Shown here: positions 43,536 through 52,311 of the stretch, piece after piece
Numbering within the stretch: the stretch's first letter is position 1
How the letters are laid out: each line of letters begins with the position of its first letter
NCBI RefSeq assembly: GCF_021391675.1
Contig: NZ_CP090096.1
Location: 62,001 to 126,000 of the forward strand
DNA length: 64,000 nt
Origin: Neorhizobium galegae
GTDB taxonomy: Bacteria > Pseudomonadota > Alphaproteobacteria > Rhizobiales > Rhizobiaceae
Reading direction: 5' to 3'
Notes under the pieces: generated by a model
The model's input: only the letters and a program-made list of their open reading frames with translations
Told to the model about the DNA's origin: nothing
Databases searched by the model: none
Position numbers and translations under genes: made by a program

Positions 43536-43552
43536 GCGAAACGATGTTTCAC
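43536..43552. promoter_or_regulatory. IclR-type palindromic operator, copy 2 (iclR/ABC divergent promoter)
   Basis: GCGAAACGATGTTTCAC matches copy 1 at 16 of 17 positions, with one mismatch in the outer arm. It lies about 83 bp upstream of iclR and 185 bp upstream of the ABC binding-protein gene. Confidence 0.75.
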
Positions 43553-43736
43553 ACAATAAAACATTGAGGGCCGGGTTGCAAACCCTTCGAAGGCGCTCGT
43601 GCAGAATTCTGTGGAATGAGTATCGGTTTTGAATGCGCGGGAAACGTGTTTGAAGGCCGATTTCGGATTTGCGATGCGGAGGGAGAAAACCCTTTGCCAA
43701 CAAGAGAATAGTCAAGCTATTCAGAGGAGAACGACG

Positions 43737-45389
43737 ATGAAGTCCGTTTTGAGAAGTGCATTCGCAGCTCTTGTGGTGACGGCCATCGCTCTGCCCGCAT
43801 GGGCCGGCGATCCGATCCGCAAGATCACCGTCCTGTCCCGTCCGCAGGCCGGCCAGCAGGCGGAATTCCAGTCCGTCCAGCTGATCGCCCAGGAATGGCG
43901 CAAGCTCGGCCTCGATGTCGAAGTCCGGGCGATCCCCTGGGAACAGATGTCCGACGAAGTCTGGTACAAGCGCGACCAGTGGGACTCGACCGCCTGGCAG
44001 ATGGTCGGCCGGCCTGAGCGCTCCGATCCGGACGAGCTCATCTTCAACCTCTTCCATTCCTCGACCGCCAAGGATGGCTACAATTTCGCGGGCTACCTGA
44101 ACAAGGATTACGACGCGACCGCTGAAGCCCAGCGCGGCGAGATCGATCCGGCCAAGCGCAAGGCGCTGGTCTTCAAGGCTCAGGAGATCCTGTCGAAAGA
44201 TCAACCCTACATGATGCTGGTGCATCCGAAGTCGACCTTCGCTTTCGACAAGACAGTCTGGAAGCCGGAATCGGTCGTCAATCAGAGCGGCATCGGCATC
44301 CGCAACACCTGGACCTTCCTCGGCATCGAGCCGGCTGGGCCCAAGAAGGACGTGATCATCAATTCGTCCGACAATATCAAGGCAATCAACCCGCTTTATA
44401 TCTCGGGCAGCGTCGACAGCTGGATCACCGAACTCGTCTGGGACCGCCTGCTGCGCGTCGGCCCGGATGGCCTGCCGAAGGCATGGGCCGCCGAAAGCTT
44501 CACCTGGAAGGACGGCACCACGGTCGACGTGAAACTGAAGTCCGGCATGAAGTGGCATGACGGCAAGCCGGTCACCCCGGAAGACGTCAAGTTCTCGTTC
44601 GAAGCGGCAGTCGGCGGCGAAGCCCCGATGTACAAGCCTTTCGCGACGAATATCGATGCGATCACCATCAATGGCGACGTCATCACCTTCAAGCTGAAGA
44701 AGCCGGCCGCTTCCTTCGTGACGTCAAGCCTTGCCAAGGTCAACCTGATCCCGAAGCATATCTGGGAGCCGATCCTCAAGGATCTGGCCACCAAGCCGGA
44801 GACTGCGGAAAGCTATCAGGAGCAGATGCCGATCGGCTCCGGCCCGTTCAAGTTCACCAGCTGGGCCAAGAACGAGTCCGTCACGCTTGCCGCCAACAAG
44901 GACCACTTCGCCGCGCCGAAGGTCGATCGCTGGATCCTGCGTATCGTGCCGAACGCGGAAGCTGCCCTCGGCATGCTGCGCTCGGGTGAAATCAACTTCA
45001 TGGGCGAGTTCACCGGCGATCCGCAGGTGCTCATCGACGCCGCCAAAAAGGATGGCGACCTGGAAGTCGTTTCCACCGTCGACATGGGCTTCCGCTACAT
45101 CGCCTTCAACGAACGCCGTCCGCCCTTCAACGACCCGGCCTTCCGTCGTGCGCTTTCCGAAGCAGTCGACCGCCAGCTGATCGTCAAGGCCGCCTATCGC
45201 GGTTTCGCGGTCGCCTCGAACTCCATCGTCTCTCCGGCGCTCGAGTACTGGCATGACAAGTCGGTGGTCGACAGCTTCAAGGCCGGACAGGCCGTTGCGG
45301 CCAAGACCCTGAAGGATGCCGGCTATACGCTGGACGGTGGCAAGCTTCGCTATCCGGGCGACACCAAGGAAACCGTCGCCGCCAAGTAA
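43737..45389 (+). CDS. ABC transporter peptide-type binding protein, circularly permuted domain order
   Basis: The product has 550 residues from MKSVLRSAFAALVVTAIALP at 43737 (AGAGGAGA upstream), with a signal peptide ending WAGDP. Residues about 25-185 correspond to what is normally the C-terminal lobe of SBP_bac_5 proteins (VQLIAQEWRKLGLDVEVRAI, GYLNKDYDATAEAQ, DPAKRKALVFKAQEILSKDQ). Residues about 200-545 are the usual N-terminal lobe (INSSDNIKAINPLYISGSVD, KSGMKWHDGKPVTPEDVKFS, RALSEAVDRQLI, AKTLKDAGYTLDGGKLRYPG). The order is therefore swapped relative to the binding protein at 24381-25973. Both lobes look complete, so it may be functional. It is the first gene of the operon. Confidence 0.88.
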   Translation: MKSVLRSAFAALVVTAIALPAWAGDPIRKITVLSRPQAGQQAEFQSVQLIAQEWRKLGLDVEVRAIPWEQMSDEVWYKRDQWDSTAWQMVGRPERSDPDELIFNLFHSSTAKDGYNFAGYLNKDYDATAEAQRGEIDPAKRKALVFKAQEILSKDQPYMMLVHPKSTFAFDKTVWKPESVVNQSGIGIRNTWTFLGIEPAGPKKDVIINSSDNIKAINPLYISGSVDSWITELVWDRLLRVGPDGLPKAWAAESFTWKDGTTVDVKLKSGMKWHDGKPVTPEDVKFSFEAAVGGEAPMYKPFATNIDAITINGDVITFKLKKPAASFVTSSLAKVNLIPKHIWEPILKDLATKPETAESYQEQMPIGSGPFKFTSWAKNESVTLAANKDHFAAPKVDRWILRIVPNAEAALGMLRSGEINFMGEFTGDPQVLIDAAKKDGDLEVVSTVDMGFRYIAFNERRPPFNDPAFRRALSEAVDRQLIVKAAYRGFAVASNSIVSPALEYWHDKSVVDSFKAGQAVAAKTLKDAGYTLDGGKLRYPGDTKETVAAK

Positions 45390-45396
45390 TCCTCAC

Positions 45397-45434
45397 GGAG
45401 GCGGCGATCTCTCCCGGCGCCGCCTCCCATTTTT
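45397..45434 (+). terminator. Intra-operon terminator/attenuator after the binding-protein gene
   Basis: A perfect 10-bp stem GGAGGCGGCG/CGCCGCCTCC has an 11-base loop and is followed by CA and TTTTT. Its place between the binding-protein and permease genes would give excess binding protein over membrane components. Confidence 0.8.
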
Positions 45435-45509
45435 GCCTGACGCTTGACATCGGCAGCCTCGCCTTTCCTCCCAAAGGAGGCGCCGAGCCAAGAGAAGGAA
45501 TTTTTTCCG

Positions 45510-46487
45510 ATGAAGAATTTCAAGGCTGTGGGCAGCAGATTGCTGCAGCTCGCTCTTGTTTTATGGGCGGTGGTGACCATCCTGTTTCTAATGTTCCGGC
45601 TGATGCCGGGCAATCCGATGGCCGCCTATATCGACCCGACCTTTACTCTCGAGCAGCAGCAGCAGCTGATGGCCCAGTTCGGCCTCGACAAGCCGCTCTG
45701 GCACCAGTACCTGATCTATCTCGGCAACCTTCTGCAGGGCGAGCTCGGCCAGAGCTTTCGCTACCGCGAGCCGGTCGGGCAGCGGATCTGGATCCTGTTG
45801 CCGAACACGCTGATCCTCACCTTCTCCTCGCTGATCGTCGCTTACGTCTTCGGCATTCTCGCCGGTGCCTATCTCGCCTGGCGCCGCGGCAGCTGGGTGG
45901 AGCAGGCGGCCATTCCGCTGGTACTCACCACCCGCGCCATGCCGGAATTCTGGCTCGGCATGGTGATGCTGGCGATCTTCTCGTTTTCGCTCGGCTGGCT
46001 GCCGGCCGGCGGCACGCGCGCTCCCGGCAATGAATATTCCGGCTTTCTCGACCTCTATACGTCGCGCGATTTCCTCGCCCATCTGGCGCTGCCGGCAGCG
46101 ACCCTGGCGATCTACAGCCAGGGCCTGCCGCTTCTCCTGATGCGTTCCAACATGCTCGACGTGATGAAGGAAGACTTTGTCACCATGGCCCGCATCAAGG
46201 GGCTGTCGAACTGGACGGTGGTGGTGCGCCATGCGGCCCGCAATGCTCTGCTGCCGGTGATGACCTCGTTTGCGATCGCCGTCGGCTATCAGCTGCAGGG
46301 CAATGTCGTGGTGGAATCGGTGTTCTCCTGGCCCGGCCTCGGCCGCGAGCTGGTGAACGCGGTTGCGGCTTCCGACTATCCGCTGGCGCAGGGCGCCTTC
46401 CTGATGATCGCGCTCGTGGTGATCTTCATGAATCTGCTCGCCGACCTGCTCTATGCCTTCCTCGATCCAAGGATTTCCCATGCCTGA
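45510..46487 (+). CDS. ABC transporter permease (DppB-like)
   Basis: The product has 325 residues from MKNFKAVGSRLLQLALVLWA at 45510; AAGGA lies 11 bases upstream and an earlier in-frame start lacks support. It shows LMPGNPMAAYIDPTFTLEQQ, FGLDKPLWHQYLIYLGNLLQ, the coupling loop MARIKGLSNWTVVVRHAARN and SVFSWPGLGRELVNAV. It overlaps the next permease by 8 bp. Confidence 0.93.
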   Translation: MKNFKAVGSRLLQLALVLWAVVTILFLMFRLMPGNPMAAYIDPTFTLEQQQQLMAQFGLDKPLWHQYLIYLGNLLQGELGQSFRYREPVGQRIWILLPNTLILTFSSLIVAYVFGILAGAYLAWRRGSWVEQAAIPLVLTTRAMPEFWLGMVMLAIFSFSLGWLPAGGTRAPGNEYSGFLDLYTSRDFLAHLALPAATLAIYSQGLPLLLMRSNMLDVMKEDFVTMARIKGLSNWTVVVRHAARNALLPVMTSFAIAVGYQLQGNVVVESVFSWPGLGRELVNAVAASDYPLAQGAFLMIALVVIFMNLLADLLYAFLDPRISHA

Positions 46488-47394
46488 GATCGCCGCACCC
46501 GCCATCATCAAGCCGAGACGCCCCAATATTATTGCCCGGATGTTTCGCGCGCTGAGGCTGCCGATGAACGACCCGTTCGCGGTCGCCGGTCTCCTGATCT
46601 ATCTGGTGTTCGTCGTCGTCGCGGTGTTCGCCGATCAGATCGCCACGCATGATCCGACCGAAATTCTCTATACCCCAGCCTACGATCTCGCGGCGGATCT
46701 CCGGCCGGGGCAGGATGGTTTCATCATGGGAACCACCAGCCTCGGCCGGGATATCTTCTCGCAGCTCGTTTATGGCAGCCGCTCGGCACTGCTGATCGGC
46801 ATCACGGCCGCCTTCATGGTGGCGCTGATCGGCTCGGTCATCGGCCTTGTCGCCGGTTATTTCGGCCGCTGGGTGGATGCCATCCTGATGCGGCTTGCGG
46901 ACATCGCCTTCGGCATTCCCTTCCTGCCGTTCGTCATCGTGCTTGCCGCCTTCCTGCGGCCGTCGATCTGGAACGTGGTGATCGCCATGGCGCTGGTTCT
47001 GTGGCGCGATACCGCCCGCGTCATCCGCAGCCAGGTGCTGACCCTCAGGACCCGCGGTTATGTCGAGGCGGCGCGGGTGGCGGGGTCTTCCGACTTCAAG
47101 ATCATCCTGCGCCATATCGCACCGAACATCCTGCCGCTCTCCTTCCTCTACGGATCGATCGCCATCGGCTGGGCGATCCTGACCGAGGCGTCGATCAGCT
47201 TCTTGGGGTTCGGCGATCCGGATTCGATCAGCTGGGGCTACATGCTGCAGGATGCCTTTGCGAGCCAGGCGCTCGCCAAGCAGGCCTTTTACTGGTTCGT
47301 GCCTCCTGGCATCTGCATCATCCTCGTTGTCAGCGCGGGCTTCTTCATCACCCGCGGTTATGAAAACATCCTCTTCCCGAAGTTGAGCCGATGA
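46480..47394 (+). CDS. ABC transporter permease (DppC-like)
   Basis: The product has 304 residues from MPEIAAPAIIKPRRPN at 46480. The DppC block GTTSLGRDIFSQLVYGSRSA is near residue 87, the coupling loop YVEAARVAGSSDFKIILRHI near 200, and EASISFLGFGDPDSISWG near 240. It overlaps the following ATPase gene by 4 bp. Confidence 0.93.
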   Translation: MPEIAAPAIIKPRRPNIIARMFRALRLPMNDPFAVAGLLIYLVFVVVAVFADQIATHDPTEILYTPAYDLAADLRPGQDGFIMGTTSLGRDIFSQLVYGSRSALLIGITAAFMVALIGSVIGLVAGYFGRWVDAILMRLADIAFGIPFLPFVIVLAAFLRPSIWNVVIAMALVLWRDTARVIRSQVLTLRTRGYVEAARVAGSSDFKIILRHIAPNILPLSFLYGSIAIGWAILTEASISFLGFGDPDSISWGYMLQDAFASQALAKQAFYWFVPPGICIILVVSAGFFITRGYENILFPKLSR

Positions 47395-48407
47395 GCGAAC
47401 CCCTTCTCTCCGTTCGAGACCTCCGGGTCAGCTATCAGGTGGGGCGCAATTTCGTCCATGCCGTGGATGGCGCGAGCTTCGACATTCCGCGCGGCTCGAT
47501 CACCGGCCTCGTCGGCGAATCCGGCTGCGGCAAGACGACGGTTGCCCGCGCATTGACGCGGGTGATTGCCGAAAATGCCGCTATTACCGGCGGGCAGATC
47601 CTGTTCGACGGCAAGGATCTCGCAAAAATCCCCGAAAAGGAGATGAATGCGCTGCGCTGGCGCGACATCGCCTTCGTGCCGCAGAGCGCGATGAACTCGC
47701 TCGATCCGGTCTATACGGTCGAATACCAGCTCGACGAAGTGTTGCGCCGCCGCGGCGGCCTGAACCGGAAACAGGCGCGTGCCCGTTCCGAAGAACTGTT
47801 CGAGATGGTCGGCATCGATGCGAACCGCTTGAACGACTATCCGCACCAGTTTTCCGGCGGCATGCGCCAGCGTGTTGCGATCGCGCTTGCTTTGGCGCTC
47901 GACCCGAAGCTGATCATCGCCGACGAGCCGGTGACGGCACTCGACGTCATCGTGCAGCGGCAGATCCTCGACCAGTTGAAAGAGTTGCAGACGCGGCTCG
48001 GCGTCTCGGTCATCCTCGTCACCCACGACATTTCGGTCGTCGCCTATATCTGCGACCGCACGGTCGTCATGTATGCGGGCAAGGTCGCCGAATCCGGCAC
48101 AATGCAGGCGGCGCTGACGGCGCCTTCGCACCCCTACACGATGGGCCTGCGCAACGCTTTCCCGGATCTGCAGGGAGCAGCCTCCGGCATCCTGACACCG
48201 ATCGAGGGTGCGCCGCCGAACCTTGCCAATCCGCCGGCCGGCTGTCGGTTCAAGCCGCGTTGTCCTTTCGCGCTCGACATCTGCGGCACCGAGCCGCCGG
48301 TCATCGAGGTTGCGCCGGATCATCCGGTGCTCTGTCACCGCGCCAACGAGAGTGCTGCCTTGCGTATCGAATCCGCCAAGACGGAGACATGGATGGCCCC
48401 GGCATGA
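47391..48407 (+). CDS. ABC transporter ATP-binding protein (DppD-like)
   Basis: The product has 338 residues. It has Walker A GESGCGKTT, VPQSAMNSLDPVYTVEYQ, signature FSGGMRQRVAIALAL, Walker B LIIADEPVTALD and VTHDISVV. The C-terminal oligopeptide-transporter extension with conserved Cys is present (RFKPRCPFALDICGTEPP), unlike the ATPases of the operon at 27914-29493. Confidence 0.94.
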   Translation: MSEPLLSVRDLRVSYQVGRNFVHAVDGASFDIPRGSITGLVGESGCGKTTVARALTRVIAENAAITGGQILFDGKDLAKIPEKEMNALRWRDIAFVPQSAMNSLDPVYTVEYQLDEVLRRRGGLNRKQARARSEELFEMVGIDANRLNDYPHQFSGGMRQRVAIALALALDPKLIIADEPVTALDVIVQRQILDQLKELQTRLGVSVILVTHDISVVAYICDRTVVMYAGKVAESGTMQAALTAPSHPYTMGLRNAFPDLQGAASGILTPIEGAPPNLANPPAGCRFKPRCPFALDICGTEPPVIEVAPDHPVLCHRANESAALRIESAKTETWMAPA

Positions 48408-49408
48408 ACCCCGCCACCGAAAAAACCGTCACCAAGAAACCGGATGTCCTGGTCTCGGTCTTCGATGCCAAGCTGCATTATGCTGTCGGCGGTGCGTTCG
48501 CGGCGATGCGCGGCAAGTCGACGGTGGTGAAGGCGGTCGATGGCGTCAGCTTCGATATCCGGCGGGGCGAAAGCGTCGGCCTGCTCGGTGAATCCGGCTG
48601 TGGCAAGACGTCCATGGGCCGGCTGCTGCTGAAGCTCGAGGAAAAGACCGGCGGCACGATCCATTTCGACGGTGAGGAGATCGGCGCCGTGCGCGGCAGC
48701 GGGCTCAAGAAGTTCCGCTCCAAGGCGCAGCTCATCTTCCAGAACCCGTTCGACGCGATCAATCCGCGCTTCACCATCCGCCAGACGCTGGCCGAGCCGC
48801 TGGAAAACGCCGACATTCCGAAGCGCGAGCGCGAGGGCCGGATCATTACGGCACTCGAACTGGTGAAGCTGCCCGAGCCGGCGCAGTTCCTCGACCGCTA
48901 TCCGCACCACCTCTCGGGTGGCCAGCTGCAGCGCGTCGTCATGGCGCGGGCGCTGATTCTGCAGCCGGAATTCGTGGTGGCCGACGAGCCGGTATCGATG
49001 CTCGACGTCTCGGTGCGCGCCGGCGTGCTCAATGTCTTCCGCGACGTCCGCGACCGGCTTGGTCTCACCGCCATCTATATCAGTCACGATCTGGCGCTGG
49101 TGCGTTACGTCTGCGAGCGGACCATCGTCATGTATCTCGGCCGGATCATGGAAGACGGGCCGACCGAGGATATCGTCCGCGAACCGCTGCATCCCTACAC
49201 CAAGGCGCTGGTCGCCGCCGTTCCGGTGCCGAACCCGGACCAGAGCCACGATCCGCTGCCGATCGGCCGCGGCGCGCCGGACCCGCGTAATCCACCCTCC
49301 GGCTGCGTGTTTCGCGACCGCTGTCCGGCAGCTCATGCGCGCTGCGCGTCCGAAATACCTCTGCCGAAGCCGGTCGGCACCCGCACTGTCGCCTGCCATC
49401 TGTACTGA
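48404..49408 (+). CDS. ABC transporter ATP-binding protein (DppF-like)
   Basis: The product has 334 residues from MNPATEKTVTKKPDV at 48404 (ATGA overlap with the previous gene); an ATG at 48389 is possible. It has Walker A GESGCGKTS, LIFQNPFDAINPRFTIRQTL, signature LSGGQLQRVVMARAL, FVVADEPVSMLD and ISHDLALV. The C-terminal Cys motif VFRDRCPAAHARCASE is present. Confidence 0.94.
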   Translation: MNPATEKTVTKKPDVLVSVFDAKLHYAVGGAFAAMRGKSTVVKAVDGVSFDIRRGESVGLLGESGCGKTSMGRLLLKLEEKTGGTIHFDGEEIGAVRGSGLKKFRSKAQLIFQNPFDAINPRFTIRQTLAEPLENADIPKREREGRIITALELVKLPEPAQFLDRYPHHLSGGQLQRVVMARALILQPEFVVADEPVSMLDVSVRAGVLNVFRDVRDRLGLTAIYISHDLALVRYVCERTIVMYLGRIMEDGPTEDIVREPLHPYTKALVAAVPVPNPDQSHDPLPIGRGAPDPRNPPSGCVFRDRCPAAHARCASEIPLPKPVGTRTVACHLY

Positions 49409-49420
49409 TTGGAGTTGTTG

Positions 49421-50428
49421 ATGTTCGCCGCTTCCTACACACGCACCGGTCCCGCCGCGGAGGTTCTCTCCGTCGGCGAGATGGCTGCACCGGTCGCCGG
49501 TCCCGGCGAGGTGCTGGTGCGCGTGCACGCGTCCGGCATCAATCCGGCCGACGTGAAACGCCGCGGCGGCTGGCGCGGCATGGGCATGGATCACCCGCTG
49601 ATCGTTCCGCATACGGATGGGGCAGGCGAGATCATCGATGTCGGCGCGGGCGTCGATAAAGGCCGCATCGGCGAACGGGTCTGGATGTGGAATGCCCAAG
49701 GCGGATACGGCGAAGCTGGCCGCGCCTTCGGCACCGCCGCCGAATTCATCGCCATTGCCTCCCATCAGGCTGTGAGGCTCGCGGATAACCTGAGTTTCGC
49801 CGATGGCGCCAATCTCGGCGTGCCTGCCATGACCGCCTATCGCGCGGTTTTTGCTGATGGTCCGGTCACCGGCCAGACGATATTCGTGAACGGTGCGGCC
49901 GGTGCAGTTGGCCATTTCGCGGTGCAGATGGCGGCTGCCGGTGGCGCGCGGGTGATCGGGACCGTCAGCAGTCCGGAGGCTGAGGCGCATGTGAAGGAAG
50001 CCGGTGCCTTCGCAATGATCCACCGCAAGACGGAAGACGTATCGGCCCGTATTCTCGAACTGACTGATGGGCAGGGCGTCGATCGCATTGTCGAGGTCGA
50101 TTTCGGGGCAAACCTGGAACTCGATGCGGCCACCCTGAAACGCAACGGCACTGTCGCCTCCTATTCGTCGAGCAGCAATCCGACGCCAGTGCTTCCCTAC
50201 TACGCCTTCGCAGCCAAGGGCGCCAACCTGCGCTTCATCCAGGGTTTCCTGATCCCGGAGGATCAGCGGCTGGCGGGTGAAAAGATGATCGCCGAGCTCG
50301 CCGATGCCGGCAGGCTCAAGGTCGCCATCGGCGCGACATTCCCCCTTGAGGACATCGCCAAGGCCCATGAGCGCGTCGAGCAGGGAAGTCTCGGCAATGT
50401 CGTCGTTCTGATCGGAGATGCCCAATGA
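49421..50428 (+). CDS. Zinc-independent NADPH:quinone oxidoreductase-like MDR protein
   Basis: The product has 335 residues from MFAASYTRTGPAAEVLSVGE at 49421 (GGAG 6 bases upstream). GroES-like N-terminal domain features are GEVLVRVHASGINPADVKRR and VPHTDGAGEI. The nucleotide-binding fold has NGAAGAVGHFAVQMAAAGGA. The catalytic-zinc Cys/His of alcohol dehydrogenases and the structural-zinc Cys cluster are missing, placing it with quinone/enone reductases. Its role in a peptide/hydantoin catabolic operon is unclear; it may reduce an unsaturated intermediate. Confidence 0.88.
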   Translation: MFAASYTRTGPAAEVLSVGEMAAPVAGPGEVLVRVHASGINPADVKRRGGWRGMGMDHPLIVPHTDGAGEIIDVGAGVDKGRIGERVWMWNAQGGYGEAGRAFGTAAEFIAIASHQAVRLADNLSFADGANLGVPAMTAYRAVFADGPVTGQTIFVNGAAGAVGHFAVQMAAAGGARVIGTVSSPEAEAHVKEAGAFAMIHRKTEDVSARILELTDGQGVDRIVEVDFGANLELDAATLKRNGTVASYSSSSNPTPVLPYYAFAAKGANLRFIQGFLIPEDQRLAGEKMIAELADAGRLKVAIGATFPLEDIAKAHERVEQGSLGNVVVLIGDAQ

Positions 50429-52311
50429 GCACCCGCTCGATCCATTCCACAGCATCCAACGAGGATTCCAAGATGTACAATCCCAAGGAAAGCGAAAGCA
50501 CGCCCGCCAGGGCGATAAAACCGGAAGGGTCCGTCTGCGATCCCGTCTCGCTCGAAATCATCCGTGGCGCGATTGCCGCCGCCCAGTCGGAAATGGAAGC
50601 GCTTCTCGAGCGCACCGCCATCTCCGCCTTCATCCGCGAGAAGAAAGACTTTTATACCGCATTGTTCGATGGCGAAGGCGTCATGGCGGTCGGTTCCATG
50701 GTGCCGGTGTTCGGCGACATGACCGGCCCGGTCTTCGACAAGTTCCCGGCCGATATGATGAAGCCCGGCGATCTCTACTGGTACAATGACTGCTACGGCT
50801 CGCGCGGCGCGGTTTCGCATTCCAACGACCAGGTCCTGCTGGCGCCCGTCTTCAAGGACGGCAAGCGTTGCGCGTTCGTGATGAGCTGGGCGCATTTCGC
50901 CGATATCGGCGGCATGCATCCGGGCTCTATCAGCCCGGCCGCCACCGACATCTACCAGGAAGGCATCATCATCCCCGTCACCAAGCTGATGAACCAGGGC
51001 GTCACCAACGAGGCGACGCTGTCGATCTTCCATCGCAATTCCCGCTTCCCCGAACAGAGCATCGGCGACATGCGGGCGCTGATGGCGAGCGTCGATGTGG
51101 GAGTGAAGCGCATCGGCGAGATCCTCGACCGCTTCGGCTCCGATGTTGTGGAGGATGCGCTGGCGCAGCTGCTCACCCGCACCCGCAAGCTGGTGCGCTC
51201 CAAGTTGGCCGAGACCTTCGATTACGGGACCCATAAATTCACCGACGCGATCGACAGCGACGGCCATGGCAATGGCCCGTTCAAGATGCGCCTCGCATTG
51301 ACCCGCGAGAAGCTGGCGAATGGCGAGGACAAGTTCACCTTCGATGCGACCGAGTCCGATGACCAGGCGCCCGGTCCGGTCAACTTCCTGATGAACCGCG
51401 GCGTGCCGGGCATGGCGCTCGGTCTCTTTTATCTCGGCGGCGATCCGGGCCAGGTCTGCAATGCCGGCGGTCCGCAGGCGCTGGATGCGGTGAAGTTGCG
51501 CCAGGGATCCTTTCTGCAGCCGAACTTCCCGGCTTCGCTCGGCATGCGCGGCCTTACCATGATGCGCGTGCTGTCGGCCCTCAATGGCCTCGTCAACACG
51601 GCCGGCGGCAAGGCGCCGGCCTCCAACTCGGCCTATGTCATCACCATCATGCGGGGCAACTACAAGGATGACGCGGGCGAGCTGAAGCGTTTCCTGCTCG
51701 CCGACGGCATCGGCGTCGGTTACGGCGCCCGGCCGGATTCGGATGGCATCGACGCGGTCTATTTCGTGGCGCAGGAGAACTATCCGGTCGAGTTTCTCGA
51801 AGTCGGTTATCCGGTGCGGCTGCGCACCTATGGCATCGTCAAGGACAGCGGCGGCGCCGGCAAATTCCGCGGCGGCTGCGGCATCATCCGCGAATACGAG
51901 ATCCTCGCGGAAGACATGATGCTCGCCGTGCGCATCGACAGCGTCAAGAACCCGCCCTGGGGCATCAATGGCGGCATGGGCGGCGGCACCGGCCGCGTCA
52001 CCATCAATCCGGGCCGGCCAAACCAGCGCATGGTTCCGCCGCTTTCGGACGGCAACAGGCTCGTCAAGGGTGACGTGCTGCGCATGGAGACCGGAGGGGG
52101 CGGGGGCTACGGCCATCCTTTCGACCGCAATCTCGATGCGATTCTCGAAGACGTGCTCGGCGGTTTCGTCAGCGCCGAGTCCGCTGAACGTCTCTATGGG
52201 GTTGTCGTGAAGGGCACCAAGGTTGACCAGGCGGCTACGGCCGCACTTCGCGCCAATCGCCCCGCTACCCGTGCATTCCATCGTCAGGAGTATGTCGATG
52301 TCCTCGCCTGA
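50425..52311 (+). CDS. hyuB: Hydantoinase B/oxoprolinase family protein
   Basis: The product has 628 residues; the start overlaps the oxidoreductase stop (ATGA). HyuB family blocks are present: CDPVSLEIIRGAIAAAQSEM, EGVMAVGSMVPVFGDM, GDLYWYNDCYGSRGAVSHSN, GVPGMALGLFYLGGDPGQV and GAGKFRGGCGIIREYEI. HyuA and HyuB form an ATP-dependent cyclic-amide hydrolase (5-oxoproline, N-methylhydantoin and related). The M20 peptidase encoded two genes downstream could act on the linear product. Confidence 0.93.
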   Translation: MSTRSIHSTASNEDSKMYNPKESESTPARAIKPEGSVCDPVSLEIIRGAIAAAQSEMEALLERTAISAFIREKKDFYTALFDGEGVMAVGSMVPVFGDMTGPVFDKFPADMMKPGDLYWYNDCYGSRGAVSHSNDQVLLAPVFKDGKRCAFVMSWAHFADIGGMHPGSISPAATDIYQEGIIIPVTKLMNQGVTNEATLSIFHRNSRFPEQSIGDMRALMASVDVGVKRIGEILDRFGSDVVEDALAQLLTRTRKLVRSKLAETFDYGTHKFTDAIDSDGHGNGPFKMRLALTREKLANGEDKFTFDATESDDQAPGPVNFLMNRGVPGMALGLFYLGGDPGQVCNAGGPQALDAVKLRQGSFLQPNFPASLGMRGLTMMRVLSALNGLVNTAGGKAPASNSAYVITIMRGNYKDDAGELKRFLLADGIGVGYGARPDSDGIDAVYFVAQENYPVEFLEVGYPVRLRTYGIVKDSGGAGKFRGGCGIIREYEILAEDMMLAVRIDSVKNPPWGINGGMGGGTGRVTINPGRPNQRMVPPLSDGNRLVKGDVLRMETGGGGGYGHPFDRNLDAILEDVLGGFVSAESAERLYGVVVKGTKVDQAATAALRANRPATRAFHRQEYVDVLA

